DNA from: Acidipila sp.
GTDB taxonomy: Bacteria; Acidobacteriota; Terriglobia; Acidiferrales; UBA7541
Length of the DNA stretch: 64,000 bases
Assembly (NCBI GenBank): GCA_010365215.1
Contig: JAAFGT010000019.1
Coordinates: forward strand, 1-64,000
Reading direction: 5' to 3'
The notes under the pieces are model-generated. The model ran no database searches and was not told the DNA's origin. It saw only the letters and a list, made by a program, of their open reading frames with translations. The position numbers and the translations under genes are program-made. This document shows positions 39,269 to 47,977 of this stretch, in pieces. Positions within the stretch are counted from its first letter, which is position 1. Each line of letters opens with the position of its first letter.

Positions 39269-39529
39269 TTAGAACTGGGGAAAACGAATATTCATCTTAT
39301 AGCAGACGAAGAGAAACAGGATCGCGCCCACGATCGAAAAAATGAGCCCGGCGGGATGGAATCGTTCGTTTCTCGGCCGCGCAAACATATGCGTAAGCGC
39401 GCCGCCGATGATCGATCCGATGATGCCCAGCACGATCGTCCAGAAGATGGTCATGTGCATGTGCATCACCGATTTCGCGATAACTCCGGCGATTAGTCCG
39501 ATCAGCACATACCAGATTAAGTGCAACAT
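39269..39529 (-). CDS. GlsB/YeaQ/YmgE family membrane protein
   Basis: An 86-residue protein with three membrane segments and the family pattern LIGLIAGVIAKSV, TIVLGIIGSIIGGAL and a final hydrophobic SIVGAILFLFVCYK. These small inner-membrane proteins are linked to envelope or general stress. I start at the ATG at 39529, preceded by GGAAAAGGAT; the longer frame upstream has unlikely composition and overlaps the divergent kinase. Confidence 0.85.
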   Translation of the reverse strand: MLHLIWYVLIGLIAGVIAKSVMHMHMTIFWTIVLGIIGSIIGGALTHMFARPRNERFHPAGLIFSIVGAILFLFVCYKMNIRFPQF

Positions 39530-39637
39530 ATCCTTTTCCTCCCTCCCAACGCCGCGAGTATAACCCAGGTTAATCCTCAAGCACACCCAGGTCGGCAGCC
39601 GCGCTGCGTTGACTTGGTGCGCGGCAAAAACTAAGAT

Positions 39638-42376
39638 ATGCGCCCAGTGGCGGACTCTTCCTCTCGCATCGGACAAACCGTTTCGCACTACCGCATCGCT
39701 GAGAAACTTGGCGGCGGTGGCATGGGCATTGTCTATAAAGCCGAAGACACGCGGCTGCACCGCTTCGTGGCGCTGAAATTTCTGCCCGACAATGTAGCCA
39801 AAGACGCACAGGCGCTAGCGCGTTTCGAGCGGGAGGCGCAAGCGGCGTCAGCTTTGAACCATCCCAACATCTGCACCATTTACGACATTGGTCAGGAAGA
39901 GGGCCAGGCTTTCATCGCCATGGAACTTCTGGAAGGCGCCACGCTGAAATATCGCATTGCCGGTCGGCCTCTGGACGTTGAAACGCTGCTGGCGCTCGGC
40001 ATTGAAATCGCCGAAGCCCTCGACGCTGCTCACGTCAAAGGCATCATTCACCGCGACATCAAGCCTGCCAATATTTTTGTTACCGAGCGAGGCCACGCCA
40101 AGGTTCTCGATTTCGGGCTGGCCAAGGTTACTGCATCAAGAGTCGGGGCGCGCAACGCGGATACTCTGGCCACTTTTGGAGTGGACTCCGAACAGCTCAC
40201 CAGTCCGGGCAGCACCCTGGGTACCGTCGCGTACATGTCCCCCGAACAGGTTCGCGGGAAGGAGCTCGACGCACGTAGCGATCTCTTTTCCTTTGGCGTG
40301 GTCCTCTACGAAATGGCCACCGGCGCGCTTCCGTTTCGCGGCGAAACTTCCGCGGTGATTACCGACGCCATTATGAATCGCGCCTTCGCCAGCCCGCTGC
40401 GACTCAATCCCGATCTGCCCGCCAAATTCGAAGACATCATCAACAAGTCTCTCGAAAAGGATTGCGACCTTCGCTATCAATCCGCTTCGGACATTCGCGC
40501 GGACTTGAAGCGCTTGCGGCGCGATTCGGACTCCGGCCGAATCTCCACGCCCCGAACCGGTGTCGTTTCACAGCCCGCGCCGGAACCGTCCGGCTCGTCG
40601 CGCACATCCATCAGTGGGAATATTGCTGCGCCCACGGCCGAGCAGTTGCCGCCCGGCTTTGCGCGAAATAAATACCTTCTTCCGGTTGCCGCAATCGCCG
40701 CAGTTGCGATCATCGTTGCCGTGGTTTTTGCCGCTTATCATTTTGGAGCCGGTTCCAGGGCGCCCGGCGAGTCGGCAAAGATCGTCCAAATCAGCCATTG
40801 GGACAAACCAATGGATCACGCCAGGTTATCTCCCGACGGCCACACGGTGGCATTCACTTCGCCCATCGGGGGCATCTCGCAAGTTTTCATTATGCTCACC
40901 TCGGGGGGCGAGCCGCTGCAGTTAACCAGTGATGAAGCCGACAAAGTTGTTTCCAGCTTCTCCCCTGACGGGACCGAGGTTTACTACCTCAGAGTCTTCG
41001 GGCGGGACGAGAGCTGGGTGGTACCCACACTCGGCGGAAGCCCCCACCGCGTCGTAAGTGGTCACGCTTTGGCGCCTTCGCCCGACGGCGCATTCCTCTA
41101 TTACACCAAGATAGGAACGCGCGCAGTTTTTCGCGCCAATCGCGCGGGCCTGGGCGAGGAGCAGTTGTTTAATTTTGACGCTGCTAACTTTCCGATTGTT
41201 CGCATTCTTCCATTTCCCGATGGAACCCGCCTGCTTGTCTTCACTGCCGATTCTATTTCCTTCATTGAAACCTTCCACGCCTACGTTCTGGACCTCTCGC
41301 AGCGATCCTCTCTCGATCTGGGCGAGATTTCCGGAGTTGTGGGCGCCATAGCGTGGGCAGAAGCGGGAAAGTCAATTTTGTTCAGCCGCACCGTCAACGG
41401 ATTGACCAATATCTGGAAATTTAATTTGAAAGACAAGACCTCGACGCAGGCCACATTTGGAACCGGCCCGGATGAATCGCCCATGCCTGACCCTGCGGGA
41501 AAAGGGCTTTATCTGGTAAGCGGCAAATCTTCCGGTTTCCTGACGGCATACAACATCGCTAGCAAGTCCTCGATTGATATCGCCTCGGAAAACGCCACGC
41601 AGCCGGCAATTTCGCATGACGGCAAACGCTTGATGTACATCACCATTCCGGCAAAGGACCGCATGGAACTCTGGGTCGCCGATATCGACGGCAGCAACAA
41701 ACTAAGACTTTCCACGGCTACTTCGTTGGCCACAGCGAGCTGGGCGCAAGATAATACCCGCCTCACTTTTATCGTGGAAGAAAAGGGCCAGCCCGGTAAA
41801 GCTTACATTGTCAGCGCCGACGGCAGCGGTCTTCACCCGCTTACCTGGAATGGCGGGACGATTCAAAGTGTCCTGTGGAGCGGCGACCAGAAATCCATTT
41901 ACGTCAACAGCTTCGACAAAGGCATTCCTAACGGCACCATCTGGCAAGAAAGCGCCGAGGGCTCGTCGCCGGAGAAACTGATCGATGGTTGCGGTTTCGC
42001 CTGGGACGTAGCGCCCGGTGGGCAATATCTCCTCAGCCTGATTCCGGGCGGAGATAAAGCGGGGATTTACGGGATTTCCATCGCAGAAAAAACGTGCACG
42101 TCCCTGGTGCCGGGCGTGGTGACCTTCAGTATCTTGTTTGCGCCCGACGGCAAATCGATCTTGTACGCCATTCCCGCGCGCCGTGACGTCACGATTTACC
42201 GGCAGAACTGGCAAGCAGGAAAACTGCTCGGCCAGGCACAGGTTGCCGTGAAGCTTCCGTTTGCGTTTCCCCTGGTCAGCGGCGGGAACGCCTACGACAT
42301 TTCGCGCGATCTTTCCACTGTCGTTTATGCACGCCCCGGCGGCCACGCCGACCTCTATCTATTAAGCCAAAAATGA
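39638..42376 (+). CDS. Ser/Thr protein kinase with external PD40 propeller
   Basis: The 912-residue product has a cytoplasmic Hanks-type kinase domain (about 15-285): the glycine loop LGGGGMGIVYKAED, the catalytic VKGIIHRDIKPANIF, and DFGLAK. One membrane segment lies at about 345-368, and the C-terminal half has WD40-like PD40 repeats (ISHWDKPMDHARLSPDGHTV, SFSPDGTEVYYLR, SHDGKRLMYITIP and others). This kinase-membrane-propeller layout is common in Acidobacteriota and suggests a receptor that senses an external ligand and phosphorylates cytoplasmic targets. The target is unknown. Confidence 0.92.
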   Translation: MRPVADSSSRIGQTVSHYRIAEKLGGGGMGIVYKAEDTRLHRFVALKFLPDNVAKDAQALARFEREAQAASALNHPNICTIYDIGQEEGQAFIAMELLEGATLKYRIAGRPLDVETLLALGIEIAEALDAAHVKGIIHRDIKPANIFVTERGHAKVLDFGLAKVTASRVGARNADTLATFGVDSEQLTSPGSTLGTVAYMSPEQVRGKELDARSDLFSFGVVLYEMATGALPFRGETSAVITDAIMNRAFASPLRLNPDLPAKFEDIINKSLEKDCDLRYQSASDIRADLKRLRRDSDSGRISTPRTGVVSQPAPEPSGSSRTSISGNIAAPTAEQLPPGFARNKYLLPVAAIAAVAIIVAVVFAAYHFGAGSRAPGESAKIVQISHWDKPMDHARLSPDGHTVAFTSPIGGISQVFIMLTSGGEPLQLTSDEADKVVSSFSPDGTEVYYLRVFGRDESWVVPTLGGSPHRVVSGHALAPSPDGAFLYYTKIGTRAVFRANRAGLGEEQLFNFDAANFPIVRILPFPDGTRLLVFTADSISFIETFHAYVLDLSQRSSLDLGEISGVVGAIAWAEAGKSILFSRTVNGLTNIWKFNLKDKTSTQATFGTGPDESPMPDPAGKGLYLVSGKSSGFLTAYNIASKSSIDIASENATQPAISHDGKRLMYITIPAKDRMELWVADIDGSNKLRLSTATSLATASWAQDNTRLTFIVEEKGQPGKAYIVSADGSGLHPLTWNGGTIQSVLWSGDQKSIYVNSFDKGIPNGTIWQESAEGSSPEKLIDGCGFAWDVAPGGQYLLSLIPGGDKAGIYGISIAEKTCTSLVPGVVTFSILFAPDGKSILYAIPARRDVTIYRQNWQAGKLLGQAQVAVKLPFAFPLVSGGNAYDISRDLSTVVYARPGGHADLYLLSQK

Positions 42377-42399
42377 GTTTTAGGTAAGCCCGCCGCCCT

Positions 42400-42447
42400 A
42401 AAAAAAAACGCCCCAGGCAGGCGAGAGACTTCCACCGACCCGGGGCG
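42400..42447 (-). terminator. Likely terminator of the BON-protein gene
   Basis: On the minus strand CGCCCCGG (from 42447) pairs with CTGGGGCG (ending 42409) across a loop of about 24 bases, followed by a run of nine or ten T. It sits about 30 bases beyond the stop of the BON gene. Confidence 0.7.
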
Positions 42448-42475
42448 CACGATAAGTGAAACAATGCGAAGCGGC

Positions 42476-43063
42476 TTACTTTCCGGATTCCGTGCGCAAA
42501 TTATTGTTCACGGAAAACACCCCCGAAACTCCGTTCGCGCGTATGTTGGCAACGTTCTTTTCCCCTTCCGTGCTGACCACGCCTTCCAGCGTCAAATGCC
42601 CGTTCTTCACCACGATGTGAATGGGCTGCTGGATTCCCACGGAATAGCGCTGCAACATCGGATCGCCGTAAATTGCGCGATACGCCGCCCAGCGAATGCG
42701 ATCGTCATTGGGCGATGGAGGAAGCACCTCAATCTGATTGACGACGGTGGTTACGCCTTCAATCCGTTTCACCGCGCCCTCCGCATCCGATTTCAGCGAA
42801 GGACGTGTTACTTCACCGAGCAGCGTCACGTTATCCCCATCCACCTTGAAGGCCAGATTATCGAACACCGAAAAATACGGCAGCATCACCAGTTCGTGCC
42901 GCACTTCCCGTTCCAGCCGCTGCTGGATTCTGTCGGAATCCTTCGGCTGGCGTTGCTCCTGGGGAGTCGTGGAGGCTCGGACGGCGGGGGTCGTCACAGC
43001 GATCGTTGCCGCCAGGGCCAGAGAAGAAAATAGAGCCACACCTCTTTTCGAGCGAATCGTCAT
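42476..43063 (-). CDS. Periplasmic BON-domain protein
   Basis: The 195-residue product has a signal peptide (LFSSLALAATIAVTTPAVRA) and two BON domains: about 55-115 (VDGDNVTLLGEVTRPSLKSD, with VKRIEGVTTVVNQIEVLP) and about 125-190 (IHIVVKNGHLTLEGVVSTEG). BON domains bind membranes or lipids and occur in OsmY-like stress proteins. It ends before its own terminator. Envelope protection is an inference from the family. Confidence 0.88.
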   Translation of the reverse strand: MTIRSKRGVALFSSLALAATIAVTTPAVRASTTPQEQRQPKDSDRIQQRLEREVRHELVMLPYFSVFDNLAFKVDGDNVTLLGEVTRPSLKSDAEGAVKRIEGVTTVVNQIEVLPPSPNDDRIRWAAYRAIYGDPMLQRYSVGIQQPIHIVVKNGHLTLEGVVSTEGEKNVANIRANGVSGVFSVNNNLRTESGK

Positions 43064-43280
43064 AGATCACCTCGTCTTATGTCATCTAGCCACAAGCACA
43101 ATGCCGTCTTACAGATACCTCTGCCGGGCATTCGCTCTCTAGGTATTAGATGCTCGCCAGCGCCGCGGATTTGCATCTGGAAAAAAATGACCCTGATGCC
43201 GCGCCTTAGCTCTGTCGCCGACACACGAAGCGGCGTAAACTCGTTCTGGAATCAGCCCGCAAGCGAAAAAACAACCGGAC

Positions 43281-44057
43281 ATGCAGCCGGCTATGCAAGA
43301 CGACACCGACATTGGCGGCCGCTCTCCGCGATTTCCCGTGACGCGCTGGTCCGTCCTGCTCGCGGCGCGCAGCGAAGATCCCGCCCAGCGCACGCGCGCG
43401 TTCGAAACCATCGTCTCCGGCTACTGGAAGCCGGTCTACAAATACATTCGCATTCGCTGGAACAAATCCAACGAAGACGCCAAAGATCTGACCCAGGAAT
43501 TTTTCGCGCGCGTAATCGAAAAAGATTTTCTCGCGAACTACGATCCCGCGGCGGCGCGGCTGCGCACCTTCCTGCGCGTCTGCGTCGACAGGTTCCTCTC
43601 CAACCAGGAAAAATCCGCGCGGCGCCTGAAACGGGGCGGCGACGCGGTGATGCTGCCACTCGAGTTCGAAAGCGCGGAAGCCGAGCTGGCCTGCGGCGCC
43701 CACGCCGCCACCCTTTCCACTCCCGCCGCCATGGAGGATTATTTTGAGAAGGAATGGCTCCGCCATCTCTTCTCGCTTTCTCTCGATGCTCTTCGTCTGC
43801 AGTTAACCGCGGACGGCAAGCTGATTTATTTCCGTCTGTTCGAGCGCTACGACCTGGAAGAGGAAGACGCCGCGCGTCCCACCTACGCGCAACTCGCCCG
43901 CGAATTCGGTGTCACCGCCACCGCGGTCACAAATTATCTGGCCTGCGCCCGTCGCGAATTTCGCCGCACAGTTCTCGAGAAATTGCGCGACATGAGCGCC
44001 ACCGAAAATGAATTTCGCCGCGAAGCTCGCGCCGTCCTGGGAATCGACCCGCTATGA
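43281..44057 (+). CDS. ECF-like sigma-70 factor coupled to a kinase
   Basis: The 258-residue product has an ECF-type region 2 (RWSVLLAARSED, then DAKDLTQEFFARVIEKDFL, in which the DLTQEFF core binds RNA polymerase) and a region 4 helix-turn-helix (TYAQLAREFGVTATAVTNYL, then ACARREFRRTVLEKL). It is longer than most ECF factors because of an insert between the regions. There is no anti-sigma gene; instead the stop overlaps the start of a Ser/Thr kinase gene (ATGA at 44054-44057), so control by phosphorylation is likely. Related sigma/kinase pairs are known in Planctomycetes and Acidobacteriota. Confidence 0.85.
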   Translation: MQPAMQDDTDIGGRSPRFPVTRWSVLLAARSEDPAQRTRAFETIVSGYWKPVYKYIRIRWNKSNEDAKDLTQEFFARVIEKDFLANYDPAAARLRTFLRVCVDRFLSNQEKSARRLKRGGDAVMLPLEFESAEAELACGAHAATLSTPAAMEDYFEKEWLRHLFSLSLDALRLQLTADGKLIYFRLFERYDLEEEDAARPTYAQLAREFGVTATAVTNYLACARREFRRTVLEKLRDMSATENEFRREARAVLGIDPL

Positions 44058-45154
44058 AGTGGCTCTCCGATCACGCGCTTGAGCGCCTGCGCGAAGCGGC
44101 CGAGTCACCGGATCTCTCCGGCACGCGCTACCGCCTGCTCGAGCGCCTCGGCCGCGGCGGCATGGGCACCGTCTATCTCGCGGAAGACTCCGCGCTCGGC
44201 CGCCGCCTGGCGCTAAAGGTTCTGCATGAGCCGGACGCGCCGCCCGATCTCGCCGCGCGGCTGGTCCACGAAGCACGCATTCTCGCGCGGCTCGAGCATC
44301 CCGGCATCGTGCCGGTGCACGACGTGGGAACGCTCGCCGACGGCCGCGTGTTTTACACCATGAAGTACGTGCACGGCGCGCGGCTCGACGAGCATGTTCA
44401 CTCCGTCCCAGCGACCTCCGATCGTTTGCGCCTGTTCCAGAGAATATGCGAGGCAGTGGCCTTCGCTCATGCGCGCGGCGTACTGCACCGCGACCTGAAA
44501 CCCGAAAATGTGATGGTCGGGCCGTTCGGCGAAGTCCTGGTAATGGACTGGGGCGTAGCCAAAATACTTCGCGCCCCTGCAACCCGCGAAGCAGCGGCAC
44601 AGACAGTCCACGCCACTGGCGTGCCCGCGCTTGACGCCGAAGAGATTCCCGCAGCCAGCACCGGACTGCCCGGAAGTTTCAGCCTGCTCCCTGCGGATAC
44701 CGCACACGGAACCGTGCTCGGAACTCCCGGCTATATGGCGCCCGAGCAAGCTCTCGGCGACACACAAAACCTTGACCAGCGCGCCGACATCTTCGCTCTG
44801 GGAGCGATTTTATTATTTCTGCTCACTGGCAGTAGACCAAAATCTGGCGCTGCAGCGAATAGCAGCGCATTCAGCGTCTCGGGCGTCTCGGGCGGTCCGG
44901 GCACTCGCGTCCCGCGCGCTCTTCAGGCCATCTGCTCCAAAGCCATGGCGCACAGTCCTTCCGGGCGGTACTCTTCGGCACAAGAGCTGGCCGCCGATGT
45001 TGCTCGCTATCTCGACGGCCTGCCCGTTGCCGCGTATCCGGAAAACCTGGTGGGTCGCGCCGCACGGCTTGTTTCGCGGCACCGCGTGGCCGTCCTCCTG
45101 GTGGCGGCCTATCTGCTCACGCGCGTGCTTCTGCTTCTCGTAATGGGCCGTTAG
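44054..45154 (+). CDS. Ser/Thr protein kinase translationally coupled to the sigma factor
   Basis: The 366-residue product has a Hanks-type kinase domain (YRLLERLGRGGMGTVYLAED, LALKVLHE, VLHRDLKPENVMV). The usual DFG is MDWGVAKIL here, a variant seen in some bacterial kinases that keeps the metal-binding aspartate. An alanine- and serine-rich stretch lies between the DWG and the APE motif (GYMAPEQALG). A single membrane segment at the extreme C-terminus (about 343-362) anchors the kinase with its domain inside the cell and no external sensor. The start overlaps the sigma factor stop by four bases. Confidence 0.9.
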   Translation: MKWLSDHALERLREAAESPDLSGTRYRLLERLGRGGMGTVYLAEDSALGRRLALKVLHEPDAPPDLAARLVHEARILARLEHPGIVPVHDVGTLADGRVFYTMKYVHGARLDEHVHSVPATSDRLRLFQRICEAVAFAHARGVLHRDLKPENVMVGPFGEVLVMDWGVAKILRAPATREAAAQTVHATGVPALDAEEIPAASTGLPGSFSLLPADTAHGTVLGTPGYMAPEQALGDTQNLDQRADIFALGAILLFLLTGSRPKSGAAANSSAFSVSGVSGGPGTRVPRALQAICSKAMAHSPSGRYSSAQELAADVARYLDGLPVAAYPENLVGRAARLVSRHRVAVLLVAAYLLTRVLLLLVMGR

Positions 45155-45343
45155 CCTGTAACGGCGCATGCCGCTGCGTCAGGATGCACAAAACTTTAGC
45201 CGTGATACTTTTCATCTTTATTCCGGCCTCGTTAAAGGATTTGGAAAAAGCGTGTAATAGAAGATCAAGCGGGGAACACAGCGCCCGCATCGTCACGAAG
45301 TGAACGCTAAGCAAATGTCTTAAGGCGCAAGTTAAGGAGCGAA

Positions 45344-45700
45344 ATGAATAAAATCTTGCTGGGACTCATTCTGGGAGGAATCCTCGGCGTATTCGACGGG
45401 CTGACCGCCTGGTTCACGCCCGACGCCCGGGCGGGAATCGTAGGAATCGTGATTGGCTCAACGATCAAGGGAATTATTGCCGGTATCGTAATCGGTTTCT
45501 TCAGCCGGAAATTCCATTCCCTGCCGCTGGGCATCGCGTTTGGCCTGGCCGTCGGCCTGCTGCTTGCGTTTCCCATCGCCTACATGCAGCACAAATATTA
45601 TTTTGAGATTATGCTTCCCGGCGGCATGGTCGGCCTGATTGTGGGATATGCCACGCAGACTTACGGTGGAAACCCGCAGCTAGCCAACGCACGCTCCTGA
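45344..45700 (+). CDS. Small glycine-rich membrane protein
   Basis: The 118-residue product is almost entirely hydrophobic, with four segments rich in small residues: LLGLILGGILGVFDG, GIVGIVIGSTIKGIIAGIVI, LGIAFGLAVGLLLAFPIAY and MLPGGMVGLIVGYA. AAGGAG precedes the ATG. Related small membrane proteins of unknown function are common. It is followed 28 bases later by the DinB-fold gene on the same strand. Confidence 0.75.
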   Translation: MNKILLGLILGGILGVFDGLTAWFTPDARAGIVGIVIGSTIKGIIAGIVIGFFSRKFHSLPLGIAFGLAVGLLLAFPIAYMQHKYYFEIMLPGGMVGLIVGYATQTYGGNPQLANARS

Positions 45701-45728
45701 AGCCACAGACGAAGAACTAGGAGGAAAA

Positions 45729-46343
45729 ATGAATTGCCGCTTTGCAGTTATTACGATCTGTAGCGGGATATTCGCCCTGGCAGCCTGTGTAGTCGCTGCG
45801 CGCGCGCAGGGCAGCGCGCCTGCCGCCGTTTCAACTGCGCCCAAATCCGGTTTCCGCGCCGAGTTTTTGACCGAACTGACTGTGGTGCAGGGCCGGCTGC
45901 TTCGTCTAGCGGAAGCCATGCCTGCGGAAAAATATACCTGGCGGCCGGGCGAGGGTGTTCGGTCGGTGAGCGAAGTGTTTCTGCACGTGGCCGCGGCGAA
46001 TTACAATTTGCCCGGCGAATGGGGCGCCACGCTGCCCGCCGGCGTGGTCACGCGCGGCTTGGAGAAGTCCACCACGGAAAAGTCCGCGGTCATAAAAATC
46101 ATGCAGGATTCATTCGGCTATCTGCGGTCCACGATCGCTTCCATGTCCGACGCGGATGCGGAAAAAAAGGTGGCCTGGTTTGGTGGTGAAAACACCTACC
46201 GCGGCCTGCTGCTATTCACCATTCGCCATATGGCCGAGCATTTGGGCCAATCGATTGCTTACGCGCGGATGAACGGAGTTGTCCCACCCTGGACAACCGA
46301 TTTTGAGAAGGAAACGAAGAAGGACCCGCCCAAAAAGCCGTGA
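45729..46343 (+). CDS. Exported DinB-fold protein
   Basis: The 204-residue product has a signal peptide (cut near ARAQGSA) and a four-helix DinB domain with likely metal histidines in VSEVFLHVAAANYN and IRHMAEHLGQSIAYARMNG. DinB-fold proteins include thiol-dependent S-transferases; the exported form is common in Acidobacteriota and has no proven reaction. TAGGAGG precedes the start. Confidence 0.85.
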   Translation: MNCRFAVITICSGIFALAACVVAARAQGSAPAAVSTAPKSGFRAEFLTELTVVQGRLLRLAEAMPAEKYTWRPGEGVRSVSEVFLHVAAANYNLPGEWGATLPAGVVTRGLEKSTTEKSAVIKIMQDSFGYLRSTIASMSDADAEKKVAWFGGENTYRGLLLFTIRHMAEHLGQSIAYARMNGVVPPWTTDFEKETKKDPPKKP

Positions 46344-46438
46344 GCGGCTCTAAATTGGGCAGCGATAAATTGAATCACAACACATCGGACGGCGATGCAT
46401 AGTGTAGCGATGCAGTGAGTTTCGATAAACCGACTGGA

Positions 46439-46888
46439 ATGAATAAAGATTCGCTCGCGCCATTTGCTCGGCGGAAATATCTCAGCCTGGAAACGCTGCG
46501 CGTAAATGGCCGGGCTGTTGCCACGCCTGTATGGTTCGCCGAATCGGCAGGCGTCCTCTACGTCTACTCCCTTGCGGAGTCCGGCAAAATAAAACGCATC
46601 CGCAACAACCCGCAAGTGCGCGTGGCTCCATGCGACATGCGCGGCAATCTAAAGGGTGGATGGCTTCCTGCTGCCGCAAGCCTGCTCGAAAACGATGAAG
46701 CCCGCCGCGCAGGCGATCTGCTGAATCGAAAATACGGCTGGCAAAAAAGAGTTCTGGATTTGTTCGCGCGTTTTCGCCCGCGTCCGCGCGCTTACATCGC
46801 CATCCGCCTGGACCAGGCGCGCGCGCCTGCTCGCACCAGCGGGTCTATCCCGCAGGCTCCTGCGCCAGCTTCGCCAAGGTCTCAGTAA
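46439..46888 (+). CDS. PPOX-class (probably F420-dependent) oxidoreductase
   Basis: The product (149 residues) has the split-barrel flavin/F420-binding fold: FARRKYLSLETLRVNGRAVA and TPVWFAESAGVLYVYSLAES, then GKIKRIRNNPQVRVAPCDMR. Members reduce varied substrates with F420 or FMN; the TPVWF and GK-IKR pattern favours F420, but this is not certain. ATG 46439 is preferred to an in-frame GTG at 46415. The last 44 bases overlap the convergent mtnA gene, so the alanine/proline-rich tail may not be conserved. Confidence 0.82.
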   Translation: MNKDSLAPFARRKYLSLETLRVNGRAVATPVWFAESAGVLYVYSLAESGKIKRIRNNPQVRVAPCDMRGNLKGGWLPAAASLLENDEARRAGDLLNRKYGWQKRVLDLFARFRPRPRAYIAIRLDQARAPARTSGSIPQAPAPASPRSQ

Positions 46889-47915
46889 ATGGCGCGCGCG
46901 CCACACCGCGTTCCGTGATAATCGCGGCAATGAACTTCGCCGGAGTCACATCAAACGCCGGATTTTCCGCCGCCACATCCGGCGCAATGCGCACGCCGCG
47001 CAGGTGCGTCACTTCCTCCTGCGGCCGCTGTTCGATGGGAATGTGCTCTCCATTCGGAATGGAAAGATCCAGCGTGGAGAGTGGAGCAGCGACATAAAAG
47101 GGAACATCGTGTTCCCGCGCCAGCACGGCCATCGGGTAGGTCCCGATTTTATTAGCGGTATCGCCGTTTGCGGCGATGCGGTCCGCGCCCACAACGATCG
47201 CGCCAATTTTTCCGGTCTTGAGCGTATGCCCCACCATGTTGTCGGTAATCAATTTCAGCGGGATGCCTTCCTGATGCAGCTCCCATGCAGTCAGCCGCGC
47301 GCCCTGCAGGTAGGGCCGCGTTTCCGGCACCAGGATTTCCAGCTTGTGTCCCTCGCGCACGGCCACGCGAATCACGCCCAGAGCCGTGCCGATTCCGCCG
47401 GTGGCCAGCGCTCCGGCATTGCACTGCGTCATCACGCGCCCATCACGCGGCATCAGCGCAGCGCCGAAATGCCCGATGGCCTCGTCCTGTTCGCGACGCT
47501 CGCGATGCACGGCCAGCGCTTCTTCGACTAATGCCTCGCGAATTCGGGGCAACGCGCCAGCTGCCGCGGGGTTTGCCTTGGCGACCTCCGCGTCAAATTT
47601 GCGCCGCATCCGCGCCAGCGCCCAAAAAAGATCCACGGCGGTGGGCCGAGTCTTGGCCAATACATCGCAAATCTGTAAAAATTCCGCGCGCAATTCGGGA
47701 ATGGTTTGCGCGTGTGACTGCCGAGCCCCCAACGCCGCGCCCATCGCCGCGGCTACTCCGATAGCCGGTGCGCCGCGGATGACCATGTCCTTGATGGCGC
47801 CAGCTACGTGGCGATAATCCGTGTAGGTGTGATACACCACTTCGCCGGGCAGCCGCCGCTGGTCCAGCATCACCACGCCCTCTTGCGTCCACACTATTGG
47901 TTCCACCGGTTGCAC
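46845..47915 (-). CDS. mtnA: S-methyl-5-thioribose-1-phosphate isomerase
   Basis: MtnA isomerises 5-methylthioribose-1-phosphate to the ribulose form in methionine salvage from methylthioadenosine. The product (356 residues) has KDMVIRGAPAIGVAAAM, the catalytic cysteine in TQCNAGALATGGIGTALGVI, and the catalytic aspartate in VVGADRIAANGDTANKIGTY. I start at the GTG at 47915 (GTGCAACCGGTGG), which has GGAG eight bases upstream. The frame stays open far upstream but overlaps the CPBP gene and is not natural there. No other salvage gene is nearby. Confidence 0.94.
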   Translation of the reverse strand: MQPVEPIVWTQEGVVMLDQRRLPGEVVYHTYTDYRHVAGAIKDMVIRGAPAIGVAAAMGAALGARQSHAQTIPELRAEFLQICDVLAKTRPTAVDLFWALARMRRKFDAEVAKANPAAAGALPRIREALVEEALAVHRERREQDEAIGHFGAALMPRDGRVMTQCNAGALATGGIGTALGVIRVAVREGHKLEILVPETRPYLQGARLTAWELHQEGIPLKLITDNMVGHTLKTGKIGAIVVGADRIAANGDTANKIGTYPMAVLAREHDVPFYVAAPLSTLDLSIPNGEHIPIEQRPQEEVTHLRGVRIAPDVAAENPAFDVTPAKFIAAIITERGVARAPFTETLAKLAQEPAG

Positions 47916-47977
47916 GCTGAAGTCTCCGTGTCGCGCTGAAAAGTATTTGCCCGTGGGAAAGCGGATCCGAAATCCGG

